This document shows positions 24,810-33,227 of a stretch of 64,000 nucleotides of DNA, piece after piece. The stretch is from assembly GCF_001598215.1 (NCBI RefSeq), contig NZ_BCXJ01000001.1, forward strand, positions 434,001-498,000, written 5' to 3'. Position 1 is the stretch's first letter, and every line of letters starts with the position of its first letter. Both the position numbers and the translations under genes were made by a program. The notes under the pieces are model-generated. The model was not told the DNA's origin and searched no databases. It was given only the letters and a program-made list of their open reading frames with translations. This DNA is from Shouchella clausii. GTDB lineage: Bacteria > Bacillota > Bacilli > Bacillales > Bacillaceae_D.

Positions 24810-24925
24810 AAAAACTTCTTTTGACTTTAGTCATGGTATTTGCGTTTACTGGATTTCAAGGCCTAACGCAGACAAGTGATGTGAATGTATTCCAACCAGA
24901 TGATAAAGCGGATGGTGTTAGTTAA
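24806..24925 (+). CDS. Phr signalling peptide precursor, copy 2 (tandem duplicate)
   Basis: A 39-residue paralogue of the first Phr: MKKLLLTLVMVFAFTGFQGL with tail ending QPDDKADGVS. The export signal is almost unchanged while the tail, which contains the mature peptide, has changed (NDIVS to ADGVS; QPHDK to QPDDK). The ATG overlaps a relic of the rap stop. If both are made, one Rap could answer two peptides, or the second could be diverging toward another receptor. There is no second intact rap nearby. Confidence 0.82.
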   Translation: MKKLLLTLVMVFAFTGFQGLTQTSDVNVFQPDDKADGVS

Positions 24926-25040
24926 GAAGCATTTTTTCAATTATAAAACAAAGCTGCCCGTGGAAGCCGTTCTCGCGGCTCCGTTTGTAAGGAAACTGGG
25001 AAATTCACGGTATACTTAGAAAAACAACGCTGCTATAAAA

Positions 25041-25073
25041 AAACAGATGGCCGGATAGCCATCTGTTTTTTTG
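25041..25073 (-). terminator. Bidirectional terminator between phr and hag
   Basis: AAACAGATGGC / GCCATCTGTTT stem with seven T on either strand, so it serves hag on the minus strand and the rap-phr unit on the plus strand. Confidence 0.85.
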
Positions 25074-25075
25074 CA

Positions 25076-25984
25076 TTACCCAAGAAGTTGAAGCACTTGT
25101 TGAGGCGCTTGGTTTGCTTGAGCAAGCATCGATTGAGAAGCTTGGGAAAGAATGTTGTTCTTTGTGTATTCCATGATTTCTTTCGCCATGTCCACGTCAC
25201 GGATACGAGACTCAGCAGCTTGGAGGTTTTCAGAAGAGTTGTCCAAGTTAGAGATCGTGTGCTCAAGACGGTTTTGTGCAGCACCAAGGCTAGAGCGTTG
25301 TTTTGATACTTGTTTGATCGCATTTTCAACAGCAGCTAGTTGCGTATCAAAATCGTTCGCGTCTGTGTCAGATGAGTCAGCAAACTGTGTCACATCAATA
25401 TCGGCAATTTTCAATCCGTCTTCGCCTTCAGTACCAAGTGCATTTGCGCTCATGTCGCCGATTTCGATTGTAATCGTTTGTCCTTGGTTCGCGCCGATTT
25501 GGAAAGTGAAAGAAGCAGGGCCTGTAGTGTCATCTTCACCAACTGCGCCTTTCAACAAATCTTTGCCGTTGAACGCAGTACGGTCAGAAATCCCTTTGCT
25601 TCCATCCGTCATGCCGCCAATTTCTTCTTTAAGCGAGTTAATTTCATCTTGGATCGCTTGAAGGTCTTCGTCTTGGTTTGTACCTGTGCTACCAGCTTGT
25701 ACGACAAGCTCACGCATACGTTGAAGGATGCTGTGTGTTTCGTCAAGAGCGCCTTCAGCTGTTTGGATAAGAGAGATCCCGTCTTGTGCGTTACGGCTCG
25801 CTTGATCCAAACCACGGATTTGCGCACGCATTTTTTCGGAGATGGAAAGACCAGCTGCGTCATCCCCTGCACGGTTGATGCGTAGGCCGGAAGAGAGCTT
25901 TTCTTGTGCTTTTGCAGCAGCACCTTGGTTGATGCCGAGTTGGCGATGAGCGTTCATCGCAGACAAGTTGTTATTGATGATCAT
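25076..25984 (-). CDS. hag: Flagellin
   Basis: A 302-residue flagellin, the filament subunit exported by the flagellar type III apparatus. The conserved N-terminal D0/D1 region reads MIINNNLSAMNAHRQLGINQ and continues to RINRAGDDAAGLSISEKMRA. The C-terminal D1/D0 region has SRIRDVDMAKEIMEYTKNNI and ends NQAPQQVLQLLG. The central part (about 150-220) is a short D2/D3 replacement. I start at ATG 25984, eight bases after AAGGAAGTG, rather than an in-frame GTG at 25993. It has its own sigma-D promoter, CsrA-type leader and terminator. No other flagellar gene lies in the window. Confidence 0.95.
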   Translation of the reverse strand: MIINNNLSAMNAHRQLGINQGAAAKAQEKLSSGLRINRAGDDAAGLSISEKMRAQIRGLDQASRNAQDGISLIQTAEGALDETHSILQRMRELVVQAGSTGTNQDEDLQAIQDEINSLKEEIGGMTDGSKGISDRTAFNGKDLLKGAVGEDDTTGPASFTFQIGANQGQTITIEIGDMSANALGTEGEDGLKIADIDVTQFADSSDTDANDFDTQLAAVENAIKQVSKQRSSLGAAQNRLEHTISNLDNSSENLQAAESRIRDVDMAKEIMEYTKNNILSQASQSMLAQANQAPQQVLQLLG

Positions 25985-26014
25985 ATTCGTCACACTTCCT
26001 TTTGTTTTTTGTTA

Positions 26015-26028
26015 CCTCATCCTTGAGG
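26015..26028 (-). promoter_or_regulatory. CsrA-type hairpin in the hag leader
   Basis: The leader RNA reads CCUCAAGGAUGAGG: a 4-bp CCUC/GAGG stem presenting AAGGAU in the loop. The CsrA consensus is RUACARGGAUGU with GGA in a loop. A second GGA lies in the ribosome site (AAGGAAGUG) about 20 bases downstream. In B. subtilis CsrA binds two such sites in hag mRNA and blocks translation until FliW removes it. Confidence 0.6.
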
Positions 26029-26058
26029 ATTTGCAGAAGCGCTGTGCTTCTAATTTTT

Positions 26059-26085
26059 TTATCGGCCCGTCTGCAGAATTGTTTA
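26059..26085 (-). promoter_or_regulatory. Sigma-D promoter of hag
   Basis: On the minus strand TAAA, 15 bases, GCCGATAA. This matches the sigma-D consensus TAAA-N15-GCCGATAT in all but the last base. The leader to the hag ATG is about 65 bases. Confidence 0.85.
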
Positions 26086-26428
26086 CAGGCTTTCGAGGAT
26101 TTTTTTAGAGAGCGTATTGATTGAAGCAAGTGCGTATAGGCGTAAATAGGCAGCTGCCATAGCTAAGGGATTTTTCCATCTCTTTTTAATGAAAAACTAC
26201 TAAAATTTTTGTAACAAAGGTAGATGGAAGGTCTTTGGAAATGGTAAAATAGTTTTGTTTGCTAGAGTATCGCAAGGGTTAAATAAGAATGTTTGCTTTT
26301 TTGTCATATTTGTCTTTTTAAATAGATCAAAAGAATGGTTTTATGTAATCACACAAAAAAAACACAAAATCCTTTAAAATTAGTGTATATTAGTCAATAA
26401 TCGACTTTTTTTAACCGATATTAGTAGA

Positions 26429-26565
26429 ATGAGTCCGGTTACGCCTTCTTTACCGTTATCAAGGAAGGCACTCGGCTATGCTAAGGGAAGCATCATTCCT
26501 TAGGCGCATGTCGCCGCCAGCATGGTGTGAGGGGAGGTTCGATGCCTCAAGGGCTAAGCCCAAAA
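26429..26565 (+). ncRNA. Structured leader RNA of the exopolysaccharide locus (possibly EAR/epsC element)
   Basis: A GC-richer island in AT-rich intergenic DNA holding several potential helices: GCCTTCTT with AAGGAAGGC (26442-26474), CTAAGG(G)AA with TTCCTTAG (about 26480-26504), GAGG with CCTC (26532-26548) and GGGCT with AGCCC. It sits about 100 bases before gtaB and is followed by a U-rich hairpin. Position in front of an exopolysaccharide operon and the compact multi-helix form recall the eps-associated RNA that promotes processive antitermination in Bacillales. I cannot verify the family match without a covariance model. It is not any of the common metabolite riboswitches whose cores I know. 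Confidence 0.5.
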
Positions 26566-26577
26566 TACTAAAAAGGA

Positions 26578-26638
26578 TGAAAAAGATAGAAAAGCGCTTA
26601 CATTTCTTGGCCATGTTAGCCTTTTTCTATCTTTTTCA
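26578..26638 (+). terminator. Attenuator-like hairpin before gtaB, with internal cre-like site
   Basis: Arms TGAAAAAGATAGAAAAG (26578-26594) and CTTTTTCTATCTTTTTCA (26621-26638) pair along 17 bases. The 3' arm is U-rich. A shorter GGC/GCC hairpin sits in the loop. The sequence GAAAAGCGCTTACA (26589-26602) across the left arm matches 12 of 14 bases of the CcpA cre consensus. It could stop or slow RNA polymerase unless antiterminated. Confidence 0.4.
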
Positions 26639-26665
26639 ATTTGTAAACATGGAGGCGAATCAATT

Positions 26666-27544
26666 ATGTCAAAAGTAAAAAAAGCAATAATCCCAGCAGC
26701 AGGCCTTGGAACACGTTTCCTGCCAGCCACAAAAGCAATGCCGAAAGAAATGTTGCCAATTGTCGATAAACCGACCATCCAATACATCATTGAAGAAGCA
26801 ATTGAAGCTGGCATCGAAGACATTATTATTGTGACAGGTAAAGGAAAACGGGCGATTGAAGACCATTTCGACCATTCATTTGAACTCGAACAAAACTTGT
26901 TCAACAAAGGCAAACTCGACATGCTCGAAAAAGTCCAAGCTTCATCAAAAGTCGAACTCCACTATATACGGCAAAAAGAACCAAAAGGACTTGGCCATGC
27001 CGTCTGGTGTGCCCGTAAGTTTATCGGCAATGAACCATTTGCCGTCCTCCTCGGTGACGATATCGTTCAGGCAGAAACGCCAAGCCTAAAACAACTCATG
27101 AACCAATACGACCAAACCGAACGCTCCGTCATCGGCGTCCAATCCGTACCGGAAAACGAAACGCACCGCTACGGCATCATCGACCCAGAATCACAAAACG
27201 GCCGCCTTTACCGAGTATCAAGCTTTGTTGAAAAGCCAAAACAAGGCACAGCGCCATCCAACTTAGCGATCATGGGCCGCTATATCCTCACGCCAGAGAT
27301 ATTTACTTTCCTAGAAAAACAAGAAACAGGCGCTGGCGGCGAAATCCAGCTAACCGATGCGATCCAAACATTGAACGAACAACAAAACGTCTACGCCTAC
27401 GACTTTGAAGGCAAACGTTTCGACGTTGGCGAAAAACTCGGCTTCGTCTTAACGCAATTGGAGTTTGCGTTGGAGCGGGAGGAATTGAGGGACGCGTTGT
27501 TGGAGAAGATGCGGGAGTATGTTGAAATCAAAAATAAAGTTTGA
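26666..27544 (+). CDS. gtaB: UTP-glucose-1-phosphate uridylyltransferase
   Basis: A 292-residue GalU/GtaB enzyme, full family length. The nucleotide-binding start [20 protein letters not shown] (about 5-24) is followed by [20 protein letters not shown] and later LLGDDIVQ and GEIQLTDAI. It makes UDP-glucose from UTP and glucose-1-phosphate, the precursor for UDP-glucuronate (by ugd at the far end of this locus), teichoic acid glucosylation and glycolipids. RBS GGAGGCGA. Base composition is like the surrounding chromosome, unlike the AT-rich genes that follow. It is probably co-transcribed with them. Confidence 0.93.
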   Translation: MSKVKKAIIPAAGLGTRFLPATKAMPKEMLPIVDKPTIQYIIEEAIEAGIEDIIIVTGKGKRAIEDHFDHSFELEQNLFNKGKLDMLEKVQASSKVELHYIRQKEPKGLGHAVWCARKFIGNEPFAVLLGDDIVQAETPSLKQLMNQYDQTERSVIGVQSVPENETHRYGIIDPESQNGRLYRVSSFVEKPKQGTAPSNLAIMGRYILTPEIFTFLEKQETGAGGEIQLTDAIQTLNEQQNVYAYDFEGKRFDVGEKLGFVLTQLEFALEREELRDALLEKMREYVEIKNKV

Positions 27545-27565
27545 GTTTCATAAGGAGGGGTTTGT

Positions 27566-28252
27566 GTGGAGTCGTCGCGTACAAAAGTAGTATATGGCGA
27601 TCAATCATTAAATATTAGCAACGAGAAAACAGACAGCATCAGTTATCTTTTTCTTAAAAGGTTTATCGATATAGTAGGAGCACTAATCATTAGTATATTA
27701 GTGCTTCCTATAGTAGTTGCTATTATGGTAGCTTATTTATTTGAAGATAAAAAGGGACCAATTTTGTTTAAACAGCAAAGGGCTGGGAAGCACGGAAGAA
27801 TGTTTTACATTTATAAATTTCGATCAATGGCTGTTGATGCAGAAGAACGTTTGAAGAGGGAACCTGAACTACATAAAAAATATGTCGAAAATAACTATAA
27901 ACTAGAGCCGCATGAAGATCCGCGTATTACAAAAATTGGAGCCTTTTTAAGAAAAACAAGCCTTGATGAGCTACCCCAGGTGATTAATGTTTTTAAGGGT
28001 GAGATGAGTTTAGTTGGACCAAGACCAGTGGTGGAGCCTGAATTAGCTGAATATGGGGATAAGGTGAATGAATTTTTGTCTGTAAAACCTGGCGTGACTG
28101 GGTATTGGCAAGTAAGTGGACGCAGTAATGTTGTTTATCCTGAAAGAGTAGATGTGGAGTTGTTTTACGTTAAAAATAGAAATTTGATATTAGATATTAA
28201 AATTTTAATTATGACAGTTTGGAATGTATTGGCAAGAAAGGGTGCGTATTAG
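27566..28252 (+). CDS. Undecaprenyl-phosphate sugar-1-phosphate transferase (initiating transferase)
   Basis: A 228-residue bacterial sugar transferase. One N-terminal membrane segment (about 33-55) precedes the catalytic core with PILFKQQRAGKHGRMFYIYK (about 66-85), FRSM, and RKTSLDELPQVINVFKGEMS and LVGPRP (about 130-155), the family signature. It places the first sugar phosphate on undecaprenyl phosphate to begin a polysaccharide repeat unit. GTG start after AAGGAGGGG. Markedly more AT-rich than gtaB, 21 bases upstream. Confidence 0.88.
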   Translation: MESSRTKVVYGDQSLNISNEKTDSISYLFLKRFIDIVGALIISILVLPIVVAIMVAYLFEDKKGPILFKQQRAGKHGRMFYIYKFRSMAVDAEERLKREPELHKKYVENNYKLEPHEDPRITKIGAFLRKTSLDELPQVINVFKGEMSLVGPRPVVEPELAEYGDKVNEFLSVKPGVTGYWQVSGRSNVVYPERVDVELFYVKNRNLILDIKILIMTVWNVLARKGAY

Positions 28253-28290
28253 ATAATTTTTTGTAGAAATGAAAGTGAGTGCTAATTTTG

Positions 28291-29574
28291 ATGTTTTTAT
28301 TATTAATTCTAATGTTATGCGTATTCTTTTTATTGGGGTTAATTTTACATAGAACCTTGATCAACTATGTTTCTATTTTCACTGGAGTTTGGTTAATTGT
28401 ACTATTATTGCATAGGATGGAGTTGAGCTACCATTTAGGTGCAATTTCTGAAAAAACAACGTGGTACCTATTAGGGATATTTAGCTCATTTGTACTTGGC
28501 TATTTTTATATAATGTTATTTTATTTGCCTAAGTACAAAGCTAAATCTTACTACAAGGAAAGTAAGGTTATAGACTATCAAAAGTACTTACGTTTCTTTT
28601 TTAATCAAAAGAAAGTAGAAAATTTCTTTCTGCTTTCTTTTATACTGATAATGGTTTGCATGTTTTTACAGGTAATATATTCTGGAGGATTACCAGCTAT
28701 ATGGTTATTAACGGGGGATAGTAGAACTTATTTTGATTTTGGAATTCCTACTTTCAATGGATTAGTTATGAGCTACCTAGTATTAGTAACTTCTTTATTT
28801 TATTTAATCAGTAGATTTAATACTAGAAAGCTATATAAAGTAATATTATTCATTTTATTAGCAGTACCTATACTAACTGTTTCAAGACAAGTTTTAATTG
28901 CAATGGTATTTCAGATTCTACTATTACAACATTTATTTATAAAAAAGTTTAAAGTCAAAGATGTTTTAGTGTATGGGTTTGTAATCTTAGTTGTATTTGC
29001 GATAATGGGGAATTTGAGAACAAACATTGAAAGTTTTGAAAGAGTTGCTGCTTTGAAAACGGAGGACCTCAACTATTTTAACTCTATTTTTTATTGGGTT
29101 TACATGTACTTCACCATGTCTCTTGCTAATATTAATAACTTGTTTACATATATTTCGTTTGACTATGGTAAAGGTCTTTATACTCTAGATAATTTCTTAC
29201 CTACAATTTTTTTGGAAGCTATGGCAAAAGAGCCAAAGGAAATCTTATTTTTAGTTCATCCAAACTTTAATGTTTCTGGTTATATGGTGAATTCTTACTT
29301 AGATTATGGAGTAATTGGTGTAATTGTTTATACTGGTCTTATGGGTGTACTAGCCTGCTTAATCTATCATAAATACAAATTTAAAAAAGATCTATATAAC
29401 ACTTTATCCTTTGTTGTGTTTTTACAAATAATAACTCTTTCTTTCTTCACAGATTTCCTAGTATACCTTCCCGTTTCTTTTCAGCTAGTTTGGATATTCT
29501 TGATGTCAATTTTTTTAAAGCCTAGAATTTCTAAGTATGTTGACGATAGCCAAGTGACAAGGATGATAAAATGA
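28291..29574 (+). CDS. O-antigen/exopolysaccharide polymerase-like membrane protein (Wzy)
   Basis: A roughly 427-residue, very hydrophobic protein with about ten to twelve predicted membrane segments and a large loop, the layout of Wzy/EpsG polymerases. PILTVSRQVLIAMVFQILLL lies in the middle. No catalytic motif is diagnostic for this family, so the call rests on topology and on its place between the initiating transferase and the glycosyltransferases. Start uncertain: GTG 28279, TTG 28288 or ATG 28291, with only AAAGTGAG upstream. It overlaps the next gene by four bases. Confidence 0.7.
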   Translation: MFLLLILMLCVFFLLGLILHRTLINYVSIFTGVWLIVLLLHRMELSYHLGAISEKTTWYLLGIFSSFVLGYFYIMLFYLPKYKAKSYYKESKVIDYQKYLRFFFNQKKVENFFLLSFILIMVCMFLQVIYSGGLPAIWLLTGDSRTYFDFGIPTFNGLVMSYLVLVTSLFYLISRFNTRKLYKVILFILLAVPILTVSRQVLIAMVFQILLLQHLFIKKFKVKDVLVYGFVILVVFAIMGNLRTNIESFERVAALKTEDLNYFNSIFYWVYMYFTMSLANINNLFTYISFDYGKGLYTLDNFLPTIFLEAMAKEPKEILFLVHPNFNVSGYMVNSYLDYGVIGVIVYTGLMGVLACLIYHKYKFKKDLYNTLSFVVFLQIITLSFFTDFLVYLPVSFQLVWIFLMSIFLKPRISKYVDDSQVTRMIK

Positions 29575-30386
29575 ACAGAATTTCAGTGGTTATACCAACT
29601 TATAATAGAGAAAAAGTTATAAAAGAGTCAATAGATAGTGTTTTAAAACAAACTCTCCAGCCTATAGAAATTATAGTAGTTGATGATTTTTCTACCGACA
29701 ACACCTTACAGATACTTAAAAAGTATGACAATGGAATTGTGAAGGTTATAAAAAATAAATTCAAAAAAGGTGCAAATGGTGCTAGAAACACTGGTATTCT
29801 TTTTGCAGAGGGAGATCTTATTGCTTTCCAAGACAGTGACGATACTTGGGATGAAAACAAGCTTCAGTTACAATTAGAAAAATTAACATCTGACGATGCC
29901 GATATTTGCTTTTGTAGCATTAATACAGGAGATAAAAAGCTGCCCAATAGGACTTTAGCCTCGGAAGAGATATATCGACAGCTAAGAATTAGAAATTTCA
30001 TTAGCACACAATCAATTTTAATAAAAACTGCTGTAGCAAAAAAAATTATGTTTGATGAGGAGTTAAAAAGGTATCAAGACTGGGACTTTGTGTTAAGAGC
30101 CTCGGAATCCTTTAAAATAGTTCACTGCCATCATGCTCTTGTTAATATTCGTATACAAACAGATAGTATAACTAAAAAAGTTAACAATATGGAGGCATTA
30201 TTACATTTAGCAAAAAAACATAAAGAATTATTAGGAGAGAAGCCAATAAACCCAGCTTTAAAATATAAATTACTTATGTATTCTTCATATAGAGAAAAAA
30301 AAATTATAAAAACAGGATATTACGCTATTTATTATGTCTTTAACAAATTTTATGCAGACTATATTTTAAAGTTAGAGCGACTATAA
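29571..30386 (+). CDS. Glycosyltransferase family 2
   Basis: A 271-residue GT-A glycosyltransferase: ISVVIPTYNREKVIKESIDS (about 4-23), IIVVDDFSTDNTLQIL (about 34-49), GANGARNTGI and the metal-binding LIAFQDSDDTWDENKL (about 84-99). It adds a sugar to the lipid-linked repeat unit on the cytoplasmic face. Sugar and linkage unknown. ATG overlaps the upstream stop (ATGA). Strongly AT-rich codon use. Confidence 0.87.
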   Translation: MNRISVVIPTYNREKVIKESIDSVLKQTLQPIEIIVVDDFSTDNTLQILKKYDNGIVKVIKNKFKKGANGARNTGILFAEGDLIAFQDSDDTWDENKLQLQLEKLTSDDADICFCSINTGDKKLPNRTLASEEIYRQLRIRNFISTQSILIKTAVAKKIMFDEELKRYQDWDFVLRASESFKIVHCHHALVNIRIQTDSITKKVNNMEALLHLAKKHKELLGEKPINPALKYKLLMYSSYREKKIIKTGYYAIYYVFNKFYADYILKLERL

Positions 30387-30413
30387 CAAAGTAGGAGGAG
30401 AGTAAATAAACTG

Positions 30414-31373
30414 ATGAAATCCGTTGCTATTTTGTTAGCTGTTTATAAACCAAATTTAGTTTTTTTAAGGGATTTACTAAGAAGTATAGAAAGCCAAGAT
30501 TATTCAAATATTAGTGTACAAATAAGAGATGATTCTGGGGATGACAGTTACAAAAAGGTTATTCTTAAAACTGCAAACGAATGTTTAAAAGAAAAAAATT
30601 TTAATTACAAGCTAAACAAAGCTAATTATGGCAGTAATAAAACATTTGAACTCCTAACTAAAGAAGCTAATGCTGATTTTGTAGCCTATTGTGACCAAGA
30701 TGATGTATGGCAACCAGAAAAAATTAGCACTTTAATTAATAAGATCCATCAAGAGGGTTCAGTAATTGCTTATTCAGACCTATCATTAATAGATAAGAAT
30801 GGTATTGAATTAGGTGATAGTTTTAAGAATTATTCTAAAAGGATAAAGCATGTAAAAGGAAATAACCTAACGTCTTTTTTTCTTAACAGAAATAGTATCA
30901 CAGGCTGCACTATGTTGATAAAAACTAATGTTGCAAAACAGGCACTTCCCTTCCCCAGTTCGGAGATTTACGTACATGATCATTGGTTAGCTTTAGTAGC
31001 TTCAACTGTCGGGAAAATTTCTTATGTGGAGGCCCCTTTAGTAAAGTATAGATTACATGAAGATAATCAAATTGGAGCAAATATATTGGATTCTATTTTT
31101 TCAAAGAATGATTATATTAAAATTAAATTGAAGAAAGACTTGGATCGTTTACAAATAATAGAGACCCGTTTTGATTCAAAATATCAAAGGGATTTTTTAC
31201 AACATAAAAATTATGTTCTGTTACGACATAAACAGTTAACAAAAAAAAGCGTAATTAATAGTATAAAGCTTTTAAGACATATAAGAAAAGATTTTTCTCT
31301 TGTATCATTTGAACTCATGATTAATTGGGTCCCCGAAAAATATACAGTAAAAATTATAAGTAAAATAAAATAG
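30414..31373 (+). CDS. Glycosyltransferase family 2
   Basis: A 319-residue GT2 enzyme: VAILLAVYKPNLVFLRDLLR (about 4-23), VQIRDDSGD, NYGSNKTFELL and the DxD-type FVAYCDQDDVWQPEKIS (about 85-101). Later ITGCTMLIK and the HDHWLALVAS stretch (about 184-193) occur in rhamnosyl/galactosyl-type GT2 proteins. RBS AGGAGGAG lies rather far (about 13 bases) from the ATG. It is likely to add one sugar of the repeat unit. Confidence 0.85.
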   Translation: MKSVAILLAVYKPNLVFLRDLLRSIESQDYSNISVQIRDDSGDDSYKKVILKTANECLKEKNFNYKLNKANYGSNKTFELLTKEANADFVAYCDQDDVWQPEKISTLINKIHQEGSVIAYSDLSLIDKNGIELGDSFKNYSKRIKHVKGNNLTSFFLNRNSITGCTMLIKTNVAKQALPFPSSEIYVHDHWLALVASTVGKISYVEAPLVKYRLHEDNQIGANILDSIFSKNDYIKIKLKKDLDRLQIIETRFDSKYQRDFLQHKNYVLLRHKQLTKKSVINSIKLLRHIRKDFSLVSFELMINWVPEKYTVKIISKIK

Positions 31374-31387
31374 GGAGATGTAAAACA

Positions 31388-32302
31388 ATTAAAGTATCAA
31401 TTATTATACCTACTTTTAATGCTGAAAAAGAAATTGAACCTACATTAAAAAAAATATTTGATAATAATCAATATCAATACGAGGTTATAGTTATAGATTC
31501 TTCGTCAACGGATAAGACAATTGAAATTCTAAAAAAATATCCGTGTATTGTTAAACGAATAAAACAAGAGGAGTTTAATCACGGAGGAACAAGAAATCAA
31601 GCTGCGCAAATTGCTAATGGCGAAATACTAGTATATTTAACTCAGGATGCAATTTTATATGACTCAAGTTCTATAGAGAAACTAATTACACCATTAAAAG
31701 AGGATTCAAGTATAGGAATGACTTATGGACGACAGTTGCCACATTCTGATGCAGGAGTTATTGGCGAATTTGCTAGGATTAATAACTACCCTAATCAAAG
31801 TGTAATTAAGCATATGGGAAATAAAGAAAACTTTGGAATAAAGACGGTTTTTTGTTCTAATTCTTTTGCTGCATATAGAAGAGATAGTCTAGAATCGGTA
31901 GGAATGTTTCCTAATAATGTTATCCTTGCAGAGGATACCTATGTTTGCGCAAAAATGATATTACAAAACTTGAAAGTTGCGTATGTCGCTGATGCTAAGG
32001 TTTACCACTCTCATGATTACTCTATAGCCCAAGAATTTAAAAGATACTTTGATATCGGGGTTTTCTACGGAAAAGAAAGTTGGATTAATAAGGAATTTTC
32101 TAATGCAGAAAGCGAAGGAATCAATTTTCTATTTCAACAAATTAAGTATATTATCGGAAAAGGAAAAGCCTACTTAATTCCTTCGATTATTTTAAGAAAT
32201 ATTTCTAAATACATTGGTTATAAGTTAGGACAAAAAGAACGCTATATTCCAATTAGTTTAAAAAAGAAATTGAGTATGCACAAGAAATATTGGGACAAAT
32301 AA
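31388..32302 (+). CDS. Glycosyltransferase family 2 (rhamnosyltransferase-like) with abnormal start
   Basis: The reading frame encodes a full GT2 enzyme of about 304 residues: [56 protein letters not shown] and [10 protein letters not shown], then [14 protein letters not shown] and a long helical tail. The FNHGGTRN and LTQDA motifs are common in rhamnosyltransferases, which fits the rml genes next door. However, between the preceding in-frame stop (31361) and the first conserved residues there is no ATG, GTG or TTG; only ATT at 31388 (ten bases after GGGAG) or ATA at 31370. The bases ATGTAAAACAATT suggest an original ATG AAA ACA ATT with one inserted T. The gene is thus either silenced or uses a rare start. 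Confidence 0.75.
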   Translation: MKVSIIIPTFNAEKEIEPTLKKIFDNNQYQYEVIVIDSSSTDKTIEILKKYPCIVKRIKQEEFNHGGTRNQAAQIANGEILVYLTQDAILYDSSSIEKLITPLKEDSSIGMTYGRQLPHSDAGVIGEFARINNYPNQSVIKHMGNKENFGIKTVFCSNSFAAYRRDSLESVGMFPNNVILAEDTYVCAKMILQNLKVAYVADAKVYHSHDYSIAQEFKRYFDIGVFYGKESWINKEFSNAESEGINFLFQQIKYIIGKGKAYLIPSIILRNISKYIGYKLGQKERYIPISLKKKLSMHKKYWDK

Positions 32303-32327
32303 AGAGTTTAAGAAAGGAAATAACAAT

Positions 32328-33227
32328 ATGAAAGGTATTATTTTAGCGGGTGGTAGTGGAACTAGACTTTACCCTTTAACTAAATCAATATCTAAACAAT
32401 TATTACCTATATACGATAAACCAATGATTTACTACCCTCTTTCTGTTCTCATGTTAGCAGGAATTAAAGATATTCTTATCATCTCTACTACAGAAGATAC
32501 GCCTCGTTTTGAACAGCTTTTAGGAGATGGAAGCAATTTAGGTATTCAACTAAACTATGCAATACAACCTTCTCCTGATGGTTTAGCACAAGCTTTTATT
32601 ATTGGAGAAGATTTCATAGGGAATGATTCTGTAGCCTTAATCCTAGGAGATAATATTTATTACGGCCACGGATTTACTAAGACGCTTGAACGTGCTGCTT
32701 CTCGTGTCGCAGGGGCGACTGTTTTTGGATACAATGTCAAAGATCCAGAACGATTTGGGGTTGTGGAGTTTGATGAGAATGGAAAAGCCATATCAATAGA
32801 AGAGAAACCTTTAAAGCCAAAGTCCACATATGCTGTTACGGGGCTTTATTTTTACGATAATGATGTGGTTGAGATAGCCAAATCTATACAGCCTTCGGCT
32901 AGAGGGGAATTAGAAATCACATCGGTGAATGAAGCTTATTTGAAGCGTGGCGATTTACATGTGGAATTGCTAGGGCGTGGATTTGCTTGGTTGGATACAG
33001 GAACACATGAATCTTTACTTGAGGCTTCTACTTTTATTGAGACAATCGAACAAAGACAAAGTTTGAAGGTGGCATGCCTCGAAGAGATTGCTTATCGAAA
33101 AGGATATATTACAAAAGATCAGCTTCTTGGCTTAGCGGAACCGCTAAAGAAAAACGAGTATGGCCAGTACCTTATTCGTCTTGCTAATCAACTTCAAGTA
33201 AATCCATTAGAGGGTGTTACTACATGA
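32328..33227 (+). CDS. rmlA: Glucose-1-phosphate thymidylyltransferase
   Basis: A 299-residue RmlA/RfbA protein: [40 protein letters not shown] (about 21-40), [14 protein letters not shown] (about 103-116), [16 protein letters not shown] and [15 protein letters not shown]. It makes dTDP-glucose from dTTP and glucose-1-phosphate, step 1 of dTDP-L-rhamnose synthesis. It overlaps rmlC by four bases; gene order A-C-B-D gives the full pathway. Base composition lies between the AT-rich transferases and the chromosome. Confidence 0.95.
   Translation: MKGIILAGGSGTRLYPLTKSISKQLLPIYDKPMIYYPLSVLMLAGIKDILIISTTEDTPRFEQLLGDGSNLGIQLNYAIQPSPDGLAQAFIIGEDFIGNDSVALILGDNIYYGHGFTKTLERAASRVAGATVFGYNVKDPERFGVVEFDENGKAISIEEKPLKPKSTYAVTGLYFYDNDVVEIAKSIQPSARGELEITSVNEAYLKRGDLHVELLGRGFAWLDTGTHESLLEASTFIETIEQRQSLKVACLEEIAYRKGYITKDQLLGLAEPLKKNEYGQYLIRLANQLQVNPLEGVTT

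Noticed and set aside
24926-25040. Hairpin AGCCG/CGGCT after phr copy 2 as a terminator
   Set aside because: Stem is interrupted and has no T run; the bidirectional hairpin at 25041-25073 is sufficient.
25152-25885. Long open frames antisense to hag
   Set aside because: They mirror the flagellin codon pattern; no ribosome site or family.
26429-26565. Known metabolite riboswitch (TPP, FMN, SAM, cobalamin, lysine, glycine, c-di-GMP-I)
   Set aside because: None of the conserved cores that I know for these classes is present; kept only as an unassigned structured RNA with EAR as a hypothesis.
26478-26678. 66-codon open frame ending inside gtaB
   Set aside because: It crosses the structured leader RNA and hairpin and overlaps the gtaB start; no independent support.
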